This document shows positions 8,383-15,902 of a DNA stretch of 64,000 nucleotides, in pieces. The first letter of the stretch is position 1; each line of letters begins with the position of its first letter. The notes under the pieces were generated by a model, which saw only the letters and a list, made by a program, of their open reading frames with translations, was not told the DNA's origin and did not search any database. The stretch lies in the NCBI GenBank assembly GCA_013349325.1, contig DUZX01000007.1, positions 53,781 through 117,780 on the forward strand, written 5' to 3'. The position numbers were made by a program, and so were the translations under genes. Source of the DNA: Desulfuromonadales bacterium (lineage in GTDB: Bacteria; Desulfobacterota; Desulfuromonadia; Geobacterales; Pseudopelobacteraceae).

Positions 8383-9657
8383 ATGAGTACTGCCGTCTCG
8401 CATAATCGCCAACGCTGGACAATCTTCGCCGTTCTGGCGCTGATGTATATTCTGGCTTATTTCTACCGCGTTTCCCTGGCGGTCGTAGCCGGCGATATCT
8501 CCCGAGAACTGCATCTGACACCACGGCAGCTCGGCGTACTTTCCGGTGTGATGTTTTACGTTTATGGAGTTGCCCAACTGCCGCTGGGGCCGATGATCGA
8601 CCGACTGGGGAGCCGATTGACCATCAGCGGCTGTGGCGTATTGACGGCAATTGGCGGCCTCTTGTTCTCTCAGGCTGAAACACTTGCTGCAGCCATGGCA
8701 GCCAGAATGTTGATCGGTATCGGCACGGCATCGGTTCTGATGGCCACCTTGACAATTTTCAGTTACTGGTTCAGTAAGCAGGAGTTCGGGCGCGTATCCG
8801 GTTTCATGGTGGCGGTCGGCAATCTTGGCAACCTGGCTGCCACGGCGCCGCTGGCGCTGGTGGTCGGCGCCTTCGGCTGGCGGGCATCTTTTCTGGCAAT
8901 CGGAGCGCTGCAGCTGCTGGTCACCCTTCTTGTTTTCAGCATGGTACAGGACCGGCCGACTGCTGCTATCACAGCCGACCCTGAAGCGGTGTCACGCACG
9001 GATTCAGGAGAAAGGGAACGGGCAGGCATTCTGGCGGATTGGGGTGAAATTTTCGGCAATCGCGATTTCTGGCTGCTCGGTTCGATTGCCTTTTTCTGGT
9101 ACGGCAATTATCTGGCGCTGCAGGCTTTATGGGGGGGGCCGTATCTGACGGACGTGCTGCATTTTTCCCGCAAAACAACCGGAACGATGCTGATGTTTAC
9201 CTCGTTCGGTTTCATCGTTGGCAGCATGTTGATCGACTCAGTTGCCCGGCGGTTTTTCCGCTCCTACAAAAAGACACTAGTGTCCGGCCAGTTGAGCCTG
9301 CTGCTGTTGATGACCGCTTTCCTGGGATGGGCAGAGGCATTGCCGCCCCCCCTTCTGGCTACACTCTTTTTTGTGATCGGCCTGGCAGTCTCCAGCGGAG
9401 TTTTGATATATCCGATCATCCGCTCCATGTTTCCGGTGCGTATCGTCGGAACGGCACTGACCTCGGTCAATTTTTTTGTATTGATGGGGGCTGCGGTCAC
9501 GCAGCAGGTGATGGGAGTGATTATCGGGGAGTTCGGAGGCGCAGTCGGCTCGATGCCGGCAGCGGCATTTCATCAGGCATTTTTGTTCCCGGTGGCGGGG
9601 TTGCTCATGGCGATTGTGCTCTATCTCTTCGCCAAAGATTACGGGCAGCAGAGCTGA
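8383..9657 (+). CDS. Major facilitator superfamily transporter
   Basis: A 424-residue inner-membrane transporter with about twelve hydrophobic segments in two halves separated by a polar loop (about residues 195-220). The loop 2-3 MFS signature reads LGPMIDRLGSRLT. The opening segments (AYFYRVSLAVVAGDISRELHLTPRQLG) resemble the glycerol-3-phosphate/hexuronate-type branch (OPA/ACS-like), but no substrate can be named. A run of eight G at 9131-9138 lies inside the gene (codons for WGGP) and is a potential mutational slippage site. It is flanked by a terminator upstream and a convergent gene downstream, so it is probably monocistronic. Confidence 0.82.
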   Translation: MSTAVSHNRQRWTIFAVLALMYILAYFYRVSLAVVAGDISRELHLTPRQLGVLSGVMFYVYGVAQLPLGPMIDRLGSRLTISGCGVLTAIGGLLFSQAETLAAAMAARMLIGIGTASVLMATLTIFSYWFSKQEFGRVSGFMVAVGNLGNLAATAPLALVVGAFGWRASFLAIGALQLLVTLLVFSMVQDRPTAAITADPEAVSRTDSGERERAGILADWGEIFGNRDFWLLGSIAFFWYGNYLALQALWGGPYLTDVLHFSRKTTGTMLMFTSFGFIVGSMLIDSVARRFFRSYKKTLVSGQLSLLLLMTAFLGWAEALPPPLLATLFFVIGLAVSSGVLIYPIIRSMFPVRIVGTALTSVNFFVLMGAAVTQQVMGVIIGEFGGAVGSMPAAAFHQAFLFPVAGLLMAIVLYLFAKDYGQQS

Positions 9658-9673
9658 GAATTTTTCTGTCGCG

Positions 9674-10156
9674 TTACTCCAGTTCCTCGCCGGTCACTTC
9701 CATCTCATCGGTCATCGCGTTTAAGACCGGGTCCTTCTTGCGGAAGGCAACCACCAGCCAATAACAAATTGCATAGGCCGCCAGTGCGGCAAAGAAGCCG
9801 ATAACCGAACTTCCCAGAAGCAGAGCCGAAGCATACCCCTTCATACCAGCCCAATCCAGCGTTGTGATTTTAAATACCAGCGGCTTGTTCCCCAACATAG
9901 TTTCACCAAGTTTGTAGCTGGCGGCTAAAACAGGAACAACCGTCAGTGGGGTGTTGACCCAGGCGCCGGTGATGCAGGTTAATTTGTTAACACGGAAAAT
10001 GAAGGCAAAAACTATCGCCAACGGGGTATGCAGTCCGAAAAAGGGGGTAAAACTGATGAAAGTGCCCACAGCAAAACCGGCGGCGATATGACCGGGATGG
10101 GCGTCCAGAGAGAGGATCTTTTTAAATTGTTGTTTAAGTTTGCTAATAGATATCAT
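9674..10156 (-). CDS. DUF2062 membrane protein
   Basis: A 160-residue protein with the DUF2062 signature: basic N-terminus, the motif GFAVGTFISFTPFFGLHTPLA, a second hydrophobic hairpin containing GAWVNTPLTVVPV, and a C-terminal transmembrane segment before an acidic tail. DUF2062 proteins are inner-membrane proteins of unknown function, sometimes fused to glycosyltransferases. It converges on the MFS gene with 16 bp between stops. Confidence 0.8.
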   Translation of the reverse strand: MISISKLKQQFKKILSLDAHPGHIAAGFAVGTFISFTPFFGLHTPLAIVFAFIFRVNKLTCITGAWVNTPLTVVPVLAASYKLGETMLGNKPLVFKITTLDWAGMKGYASALLLGSSVIGFFAALAAYAICYWLVVAFRKKDPVLNAMTDEMEVTGEELE

Positions 10157-10244
10157 GGCGATCCCGTTAACGCGCGACTGTACGGGCTTGACCGGTATTT
10201 TGTCAATTGAATAGAGCGTGTGTGAGCGCGCTTCTGGAAAAGAG

Positions 10245-10273
10245 TGGACAAAAATTTTATTCTATATTATAAG
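10245..10273 (+). promoter_or_regulatory. Promoter of tRNA-Ser
   Basis: TGGACA (10245-10250), 17-bp spacer, TATAAG (10268-10273), 16 bp ahead of the tRNA. Confidence 0.6.
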
Positions 10274-10289
10274 GTTCGTTCGCTCTTGC

Positions 10290-10380
10290 GGAGAGATGTC
10301 CGAGCGGTTGAAGGAGCACGCCTGGAAAGCGTGTGTACGTTAATAGCGTACCGAGGGTTCGAATCCCTCTCTCTCCGCCA
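10290..10380 (+). tRNA. tRNA-Ser (GGA)
   Basis: A 91-nt class II tRNA with CCA encoded. The acceptor stem GGAGAGA pairs with TCTCTCC, discriminator G, anticodon loop CTGGAAA (GGA), and a long variable arm TACGTTAATAGCGTA. Its 3' end borders a recombinase remnant, so it is the probable insertion site of the island to its right. Confidence 0.96.
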
Positions 10381-10411
10381 GTAAACAATCCAGCATCGTC
10401 CGATGCGGTAC

Positions 10412-10445
10412 AAAAGCCTCTGAGAAATCAGGGGCTTTTTCTTTC
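10412..10445 (+). terminator. Terminator after tRNA-Ser
   Basis: Stem AAAAGCCTCTGA / TCAGGGGCTTTT (one G-U) with GAAA loop and a following T/C-rich tract. Confidence 0.75.
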
Positions 10446-10490
10446 TTTGTCCGGTAATGCGTTATGATGCCCCTATGAATCCAGCCACAA

Positions 10491-10540
10491 TAAGGGTAAC
10501 TTTAAGAGTAACATTATTGACATAATGGCAGTTACCCTTA
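10491..10540 (+). promoter_or_regulatory. Inverted repeats before the recombinase remnant
   Basis: A perfect 10-bp inverted pair TAAGGGTAAC (10491-10500) and GTTACCCTTA (10531-10540), plus a near copy TTAAGAGTAAC between them, 12 bp ahead of the recombinase start. The arrangement suggests arm-type recombinase binding or autoregulation; this is inference. Confidence 0.45.
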
Positions 10541-10552
10541 AAAGGGGACACT

Positions 10553-10660
10553 ATGGCACGGACAACCAAAGAACTCTCTGCTACAGCAGTGGAAAAAGCA
10601 AAGGCTGGCCCTAAAGATTATCGCCTGTATGACGGCAAAGGACTGTTTCTTCTTGTTACC
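10553..10660 (+). pseudogene. Tyrosine recombinase, N-terminal fragment
   Basis: The first 36 codons read as the arm-type DNA-binding N-terminus of a P4-like phage integrase (MARTTKELSATAVEKAKAG then DYRLYDGKGLFLLV). After Thr36 the similarity ends abruptly and the following codons are the reverse complement of the hsdR tail region, with an in-frame stop at 10741. The core-binding and catalytic Arg-His-Arg-Tyr domains are absent. Position 170 bp behind tRNA-Ser and reading away from it fits an island integrase. It has been lost through deletion, so the island cannot excise by its own enzyme. Confidence 0.82.
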
Positions 10661-10698
10661 TGCGCAATCCTGAAACCGATCAGCGACAACCAGCTTTT

Positions 10699-12150
10699 CT
10701 ACAGCCCTCCCACATTCTGCGGCGGGTACAAATACTGCTGAAACCCTGCGAACACCTGTCCTATCTCTTCCGGCCTACCAAGATCAGCAACAGCGTCGGC
10801 GATGGAGTTGTGATACTTCAGCTTCAAGAGCGGTGTCAGCTTCGCCTGATCCAGCTCTTCCACGCCGATGGTCACGTAATGCGCCAGCACGAAATCAAGG
10901 AACAGTTGCAGTTTGCTGGTGAAGTGCTGAGTAATAAGCGTGCTTTCCCTGCCCGCCCCTCTCTGGTCAGTGGCGGCATGGCATAGGCAACATGGGCCAG
11001 CACGTCGAACAGGTCGCTTTTCTCGGCATCAATGATCTTCTGCATCTCGGCCAACTGGTCATGACCGAACCCTTTTTCAGAAAGCCCTTCCAGCAGTTTC
11101 TTACGGGTATCCGGTCGGCTCCATAGGCTACGGAGTTCTTCCTCGTTCTTGAAAAACTCAGGCAGTTTACCGAACAGCATCTCCATGAACTGCTGCGCCA
11201 ACATCGGCGTACCGTCAGGGTGCCAGAAACTTGTAACGGTCATGTGCTGAATGTTCCGTTCTTTACCGTCAGCCAGCTTGACCTTCGCTTTCTTCTTACA
11301 GACGCAGGGACGCTGACCACATTTCTCACAGGGTTCCGGCCCCGGTTTGTCACAGATGCACGGCTGCTGACCGCATACTTTGCAGGGTTGGGGTGGAGGT
11401 TTTACGCACTCGCACGGGTAACAGCCGCACGTGGTACAGGCTTCCGGTTCAATCGGTTCACCGTCCCACTCAGGATCACTGAAGTGGTGGTGCGCCTTCA
11501 CGAAGTCGTAGATGGTGAAGTAGTCCTTGCCGTCATAGAGCCGTGTACCACGCCCGATGATCTGCTTGAACTCGATCATGGAGTTGACCGGACGCATCAG
11601 GACGATGTTGCGGATATTACGGGCATCAACGCCGGTGGATAGTTTCTGCGAGGTAGTCAGGGTGGTGGGGATACTCTTCTCGTTATCCTGAAAGTCCCGC
11701 AGGTGCTGTTCACCTAATGCGCCGTCATTGGCTGTAACCCGCTGGCAGTAGTTCGGCTCGGTGCTGGACTTGATCTGATTGATAAGGTCACGCACCGCAA
11801 GGGCATGATCCTGTGTGGCGCAGAACACCAAGGTCTTTTCCCGCTGGTCTACCCTGCCCGTTGGTGGAGTAGGTGAAACGTATAGCCAGTTTACCGGCAT
11901 AGTCCTTGGCCTGTGCGACACCTTCAGTCAGCGGTTTATCCCATGCCTTCGCTTCCACTACCGCCAGCTTGGTGTTGCGGTATTCCAGAATATAATCAGC
12001 CGTCAGAGCCTTACCCCGCTTGCCGTACCCTTCAATACGGCCAAGAGTAATCGGATACTCCCGCCGGATACGGCTACCTTCAACCACACCCCAGCCAGCG
12101 GTTTTCAGGGCGGGGTCGATATGTTCGGCTCTGGTTTCGGCTTCGTTCAT
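10699..12150 (-). pseudogene. hsdR: Type I restriction subunit R, decayed
   Basis: Remnant of the restriction/translocation subunit of the type I system. The first about 98 residues (from MNEAETRAEHIDPALKTAGW to RFTYSTNGQG) carry the N-terminal nuclease domain with VVEAKAWDKPLTEG (the E-x-K of PD-(D/E)XK). Near 11855 the frame switches and homology resumes only at QREKTLVFCATQDHA, the second RecA-like lobe (IGRGTRLYDGKDYF is motif VI). The whole first helicase lobe with Walker A and DEAD box, perhaps 300 residues, is missing. A second frame break near 10938 separates the final about 80 residues (FLDFVLAHYVTIGVEELDQA). A triple Cys-rich repeat lies at about 11290-11440. Its ATG overlaps the upstream stop as ATGA. 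Confidence 0.88.
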
Positions 12151-12577
12151 GGATTGGCCTCGTTCTGGTTCACGCGGAGACGCGAAGAAGCGGAGGAAGG
12201 CAGGCTGTTAACGACACGGTGCAGACCTTCCTTGAGGGTGGCTGCGCCGAAATTCATGAGAAAGCCGACGGGCAAGTTCATCAGACGCATGTAGGTCAGG
12301 AGCTGTTTGCTGTGTACCGGGTTCAGTTTTTCTACTGATTTGAGTTCAATGATGATTTGGTTTTCTACCAGCAGATCTATACGAAAGCCTTCCTCAAACA
12401 GGATGCCATCGTATTCGAAGGTAATTGGTTTCTGGCGTTCTACTTTGTAACCGCGCTTTTGGAGAGCTTTGGCGAGCACCATTTCGTAAACAGATTCAAG
12501 GAGTCCGGGACCGAGGTCTATGTGGATTTTCATTGCGGTGTCAAAATGGCACCGGTTATGTCGTCGAGGTTTTTCAT
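12147..12577 (-). pseudogene. GxxExxY-family nuclease, frameshifted near its start
   Basis: Small PD-(D/E)XK-like protein of the GxxExxY family, with GPGLLESVYE, then FRIDLLVENQIIIELKSVEK (D and E-x-K) and SKQLLTYMRLMNLPVGFLMNFG. A proper start with AAGGAAC ribosome site exists at 12577 (MKNLDDITGAILT), but that frame stops after 15 codons. The rest of the protein continues in another frame from about 12540, so a one-base indel is likely. Internal ATG at 12533 could still yield a shortened protein. The C-terminal codons (ASSRLRVNQNE) are read from a copy of the GC-rich repeat, and the stop overlaps the hsdR ATG. Confidence 0.75.
12170..12200. repeat. CACGCGGAG-family repeat, degenerate copy
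   Basis: CACGCGGAGACGCGAAGAAG followed by CGGAGG, read in reverse as the C-terminus of the GxxExxY protein. Same orientation as the left arms at 12602 and 12891, so the nuclease gene lies between direct copies. Confidence 0.7.
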
Positions 12578-12600
12578 CTGTGTTCCTTTTAAAATCTTTT

Positions 12601-12784
12601 ATCACGCGGAGACACGGAGGGCGCGGAGAAAGTCAAAACCATAAAGTATTTATTGTAAAAACAGAATCAAAGAAAATCTTTTTTTGAGAGTAAATACAAA
12701 GTCTTTAAGCCGTTTGGTTTACCCCTTAAAGATTCTAAGCTGTTGATTTTGGTTTTCTCCGCGTTCTCCGCGCCTCCGCGTGAG
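12601..12784. repeat. Inverted-arm GC-rich repeat unit A
   Basis: A 184-bp unit bounded by inverted arms: left arm 12602-12640 begins TCACGCGGAGACACGGAGGG and right arm 12751-12784 ends GCGCCTCCGCGTGAG. The interior is AT-rich and carries no gene. It occupies the intergenic stretch between hsdS and the GxxExxY gene and looks like a small non-autonomous element. Confidence 0.75.
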
Positions 12785-12888
12785 TTGCTTTTTGTACCTT
12801 TCAGTTGAACTGTCAAGGATTCCTTGACAATTGAATCCCCTCAAAATTTTCATTCGGAAAACCTGCACCGGGTTACTTCTAAATCTTT

Positions 12889-13014
12889 CTCACGCGGAGA
12901 CGCGGAGGGCGCGGAGAAAGTCAAAAACAGGCAAATTAAGGCAAACGATTTTTGGTTTAACCCAAAAAGCCTTCAGTCTTGGTTTTCTCCGCGTTCTCCG
13001 CGCCTCCGCGTGAG
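12889..13014. repeat. Inverted-arm GC-rich repeat unit B
   Basis: A 126-bp second unit with nearly identical arms (12889-12927 and 12981-13014) but a shorter, different interior, ending 17 bp from the hsdS stop. Together with unit A it fills the gene-free stretch 12606-13031. Confidence 0.75.
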
Positions 13015-13031
13015 GCGGTTTTGCTTTTTCA

Positions 13032-14222
13032 TCACAACTCCCCCCGGAACGCCTGATCCAGCAGGGACTTCTTCAGCGCATCCAGTGCCGTAATTTTCTG
13101 CTGGTAGATTGATTCTAGGCGTTGGGTTTCCGGTTCAAACGCACGTAACTTTTTAACTATTGCATGTTGATCTTCGAGCTTCTTCGGAACAGGGATTTTG
13201 AAGTTTACCAACGTCTTGATAGGTAACTGTGGTTGCGCCGCACCAGTAGTCTGGTTTCTGATCTGATCCTTTACTATTTCAGACCTTAACATTTCAAAAA
13301 GAAATGAAGGCAGCAAAGATGATTTGTTTGGTCTAAAGATAAGCATACCTGAGTTGATACGAATGTTCTGAAATGGTACATCCTCGGAATAGTGACCTAT
13401 ATTTCCGATGGTACCACGAGTGGTCATTACAACATCATCCCTCTTGAGCTTACCTTTACGAAGCAGGTTATCTTTCTCCTCGGTTATAAACATTGTGGAT
13501 TCAAAATCAAACCCATCTGGTCTGACGTTTTTAGTATTCATGAAAAGGCAGTGCCCTTCTTCAAGAAAGTCATCGGCTTTCGGATAATTAACTCCACGGT
13601 CGCCATCAACTATTTCCAGAAGGGTATTGTCACCCAAATGTCGTTCCCCCCACCCCTCACCCCGCTCTGAAAACACCGCTTGCAGATGACTCTCAAACAG
13701 CGCACGGGCATTTTGCAGGTTCTTCTCGGCGTTGGCCTTGGCGGTGGCGATACCTTCAAACGCTTCATCAAGGATACCTACGATGCGTTGCTGTTCGGGG
13801 AGTGGAGGAAGCAAAAACTCAAAATTAAGTACGTCATTCATATTTGCCCTTGGCATTCGGGCACCAGTACACGTTGCATCAATCTTTTCTACGACAGCAT
13901 TTGACAGCAACCAGTATTGCAGGAACTCTCGTGACAAGTTTGTGCACGGCTTTAAGGGGAATATTTCAGTAGAACAGTGCCCAGTAAAATCAGGAGCCAG
14001 CACTTTATTGAGATAGGGGCGTAATCTTCCATAAAGAACATGCTCTGTCGTAAATTTAAACGTAGAGCTTTTTACCTCTATGGGATCAGTAGATCCAATA
14101 AACTTTCCTGTGTGGGATTCAATATGTTCAAGGCCAACATAAAGTAGATTCTTGTGAAGACCTTGTCGTTTATCAAACTCACAGACGTCGCCAAGACTTA
14201 TTCTCTCCCACCCCGCCTTCAT
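13032..14222 (-). CDS. hsdS: Type I restriction-modification specificity subunit
   Basis: A 396-residue DNA-recognition subunit with two target-recognition domains (about residues 1-135 and 190-345), each followed by a conserved helical spacer. The central spacer contains LPPLPEQQRIVGILDEAFEG and the last one EDQHAIVKKLRAFEPETQRL then LLDQAFRGEL. It appears complete. The start overlaps the KilA-N stop by 4 bp (ATGA). With HsdM it would form a methyltransferase recognising a bipartite site; the site cannot be predicted by eye. The hsdR gene is broken, so the system is probably methylation-only. Confidence 0.92.
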   Translation of the reverse strand: MKAGWERISLGDVCEFDKRQGLHKNLLYVGLEHIESHTGKFIGSTDPIEVKSSTFKFTTEHVLYGRLRPYLNKVLAPDFTGHCSTEIFPLKPCTNLSREFLQYWLLSNAVVEKIDATCTGARMPRANMNDVLNFEFLLPPLPEQQRIVGILDEAFEGIATAKANAEKNLQNARALFESHLQAVFSERGEGWGERHLGDNTLLEIVDGDRGVNYPKADDFLEEGHCLFMNTKNVRPDGFDFESTMFITEEKDNLLRKGKLKRDDVVMTTRGTIGNIGHYSEDVPFQNIRINSGMLIFRPNKSSLLPSFLFEMLRSEIVKDQIRNQTTGAAQPQLPIKTLVNFKIPVPKKLEDQHAIVKKLRAFEPETQRLESIYQQKITALDALKKSLLDQAFRGEL

Positions 14223-15079
14223 CCCTCCACCACGCTTTTCTCCGCGCCCTCCGCGTCTCCGCGTGAGACCGACTCCATCCTGATCCGCCGGTCATCTGCC
14301 GTCAGTATCCGCATCTGCTGAATGGCAAGCTGGTTCAGCCGTCGCAACCTTTCTGGCTGTTCAACCCCTTCGGCGATAAAATGTGCATTGAGATTTTCCA
14401 TATTGGCCAGGCAGAGCAATTGCGCGCTTTCGGCCTGATCGCGGATATTACCCTTTTCCCGTGGGTTCTCGCTGCGCCACTGGGCAGCGGTCTTGCCGAA
14501 TAACGCCATATTGAGCAGATCCGCCTCGCTGGCGTAGACCAGCGACATCTGAGCCGGGGTCAATTCAGGCGGAATCAAGTGTTCACGAATGGCATCGGTA
14601 TGGATGCGGTAATTGAGTTTTGCCAGATTGCGGCGGATATCCCAGCCAAGGGTTTTGTGTTCATCTTCTTTGAGCCGCTGAAATTCCTTGATGAGGTAGA
14701 GCTTGAATTCAACTGAAATCCACGAAGCAAATTCAAAGGCAATATCCTTATGGGCATAGGTGCCGCCATAGCGCCCCGCCTTGGAGATAATACCAATGGC
14801 TCTGGTACGTTCGATCCACTGCTTTGCAGTGAGAATGAAGCTGTTAAGGCCGGACTCTTTTTTAATTCCATCGAATTCGATGGGATTAAAAGCAGGATTA
14901 TTGATCTGCTCCCAGATGCCAAGGAACTCGATGGTATTTCGATTGCGCATCCAGTTTGAAATCAGGTAGTCCGTCCGTGCTGCGTCCTTATATCTGGCAA
15001 TATCGGTAATACAGATATAGTCATCATTTTTAATGAATACGAGGCGAACTTCATTTTTCAGAACTTCAATTTTTGCCAT
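14219..15079 (-). CDS. KilA-N domain protein
   Basis: A 286-residue protein with an N-terminal KilA-N/APSES-like DNA-binding domain (YICITDIARYKDAARTDYLI then NWMRNRNTIEFLGIWEQ, and GRYGGTYAHKDIAFEFASW at about 100-120). The C-terminal half contains LNYRIHTDAIREHLIP. KilA-N proteins are recurrent passengers in type I R-M operons. The last residues (ESVSRGDAEGAEKSVVEG) are encoded by a copy of the GC-rich repeat and are not family sequence. Gene overlaps connect it to hsdS. A role in DNA binding or in controlling the operon is inference. Confidence 0.85.
   Translation of the reverse strand: MAKIEVLKNEVRLVFIKNDDYICITDIARYKDAARTDYLISNWMRNRNTIEFLGIWEQINNPAFNPIEFDGIKKESGLNSFILTAKQWIERTRAIGIISKAGRYGGTYAHKDIAFEFASWISVEFKLYLIKEFQRLKEDEHKTLGWDIRRNLAKLNYRIHTDAIREHLIPPELTPAQMSLVYASEADLLNMALFGKTAAQWRSENPREKGNIRDQAESAQLLCLANMENLNAHFIAEGVEQPERLRRLNQLAIQQMRILTADDRRIRMESVSRGDAEGAEKSVVEG
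14234..14267. repeat. CACGCGGAG-family repeat copy
   Basis: Single arm (CTTTTCTCCGCGCCCTCCGC then GTCTCCGCGTGAGA) read in frame as the SRGDAEGAEK tail of the KilA-N protein. Confidence 0.75.
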
Positions 15080-15177
15080 GAGTAAACCTTTTTGTGGATA
15101 TGCGATGTCGTTTTAATTATGGCGAATTCGCTTCAATTACCATTACCGCTTACAGAAGCAGCACCATCTTGATTCTC

Positions 15178-15492
15178 TCAGGAATCTCCGCGTGACCCCG
15201 CCTTTCGTTCATAAAACACCACCCCGACCCGTTCGATATGTTCCTTCAACCCGCCATGCCGCAAGGTTTCCCAATGTGTCACATCAAACAGATATGGCGT
15301 AGGCAGATTATCAAGCGCTTCGTGCAGTTCAGCGGAGCAATCAACCGGGCTGCTGAAAGCCAGATCAATGTCGGAGCCGCGCTGATAATCCCCCTTGGCA
15401 CGCGAACCATAGACCTTTACCCAGACAATGTCGGGAAACTGCCGCAGGCAGTCGGCGATAAGTTCCAGCGTATGTTTGTCCAGGCCAAACAT
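15178..15492 (-). CDS. MNT-type minimal nucleotidyltransferase (antitoxin)
   Basis: A 104-residue DNA polymerase beta-like nucleotidyltransferase with the motif GSRAKGDYQRGSDIDLA (Gly29-Ser30, Asp41, Asp43). Minimal nucleotidyltransferases of this type pair with HEPN proteins as toxin-antitoxin modules, in some systems inactivating the HEPN RNase by adding AMP. The start at 15492 overlaps the HEPN stop as TGATG. The extreme C-terminus (KAGSRGDS) again derives from the GC-rich repeat at 15184-15196. The pair is lodged between hsdM and the KilA-N gene. Confidence 0.88.
   Translation of the reverse strand: MFGLDKHTLELIADCLRQFPDIVWVKVYGSRAKGDYQRGSDIDLAFSSPVDCSAELHEALDNLPTPYLFDVTHWETLRHGGLKEHIERVGVVFYERKAGSRGDS
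15184..15196. repeat. CACGCGGAG-family repeat, short remnant
   Basis: TCTCCGCGTGACC gives the SRGD tail of the MNT protein. The preceding bases resemble those preceding the copy at 15945, suggesting one duplicated segment. Confidence 0.55.
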
Positions 15493-15902
15493 CAGGCTGA
15501 CTTTTCCTGCAGAAATTGATGAAGCTGAATCAACGCCGGCATATACTGCTGACAAATCAACTGTACGGTTGCCTGGGCGCGAGCCTCGTCATACACATGC
15601 GCCATGACATTGCGATTCTCCAGCATGTAGATCCAGAGCTGACCGTCAACAATGATGTCATTGGCAAAGGCCTGTTTGATGACCTCACGCGGCAGCTTGA
15701 CATCAATGCCATTGAAGCGGAGGTAATCCTTCATGGTTTTCCAGGCAAGCTCAAAGGTCATTTCAAAAGCTTTAACCAACGCCATCTGAATCAGCTCATT
15801 GTCTGACTGTGAAAAATGGACTTCGACGGCTTTATTCAGTTGGCTAAAGGCACGGCAGTAGTTGTCAAAGCGCTGTTTCCAGCGGATATCTTCTGGCATC
15901 AA
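15492..15902 (-). CDS. HEPN-domain protein (HI0074-type toxin)
   Basis: A 136-residue all-helical HEPN protein of the nucleotidyltransferase substrate-binding (HI0074) family. The RNase-type motif R-x4-H is present as RNVMAH (Arg97, His102), so ribonuclease activity is conceivable. Helical signatures include FEMTFELAWKTMKDYL. It is followed directly by the MNT gene and its start overlaps the hsdM stop by 4 bp (ATGA), so it is translated together with the methylase. Confidence 0.88.
   Translation of the reverse strand: MMPEDIRWKQRFDNYCRAFSQLNKAVEVHFSQSDNELIQMALVKAFEMTFELAWKTMKDYLRFNGIDVKLPREVIKQAFANDIIVDGQLWIYMLENRNVMAHVYDEARAQATVQLICQQYMPALIQLHQFLQEKSA

Noticed and set aside
10353..10380. 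tRNA-Ser 3' end as a left attachment repeat with a right-hand copy
   Set aside because: I found no second copy of this sequence in the window, so no right attachment site is claimed.
12824..13093. Plus-strand open frames of 60-89 codons over repeat unit B
   Set aside because: They consist of translated repeat (SRGDAEGAEKV) and run into the hsdS 3' end. There is no ribosome site or family.
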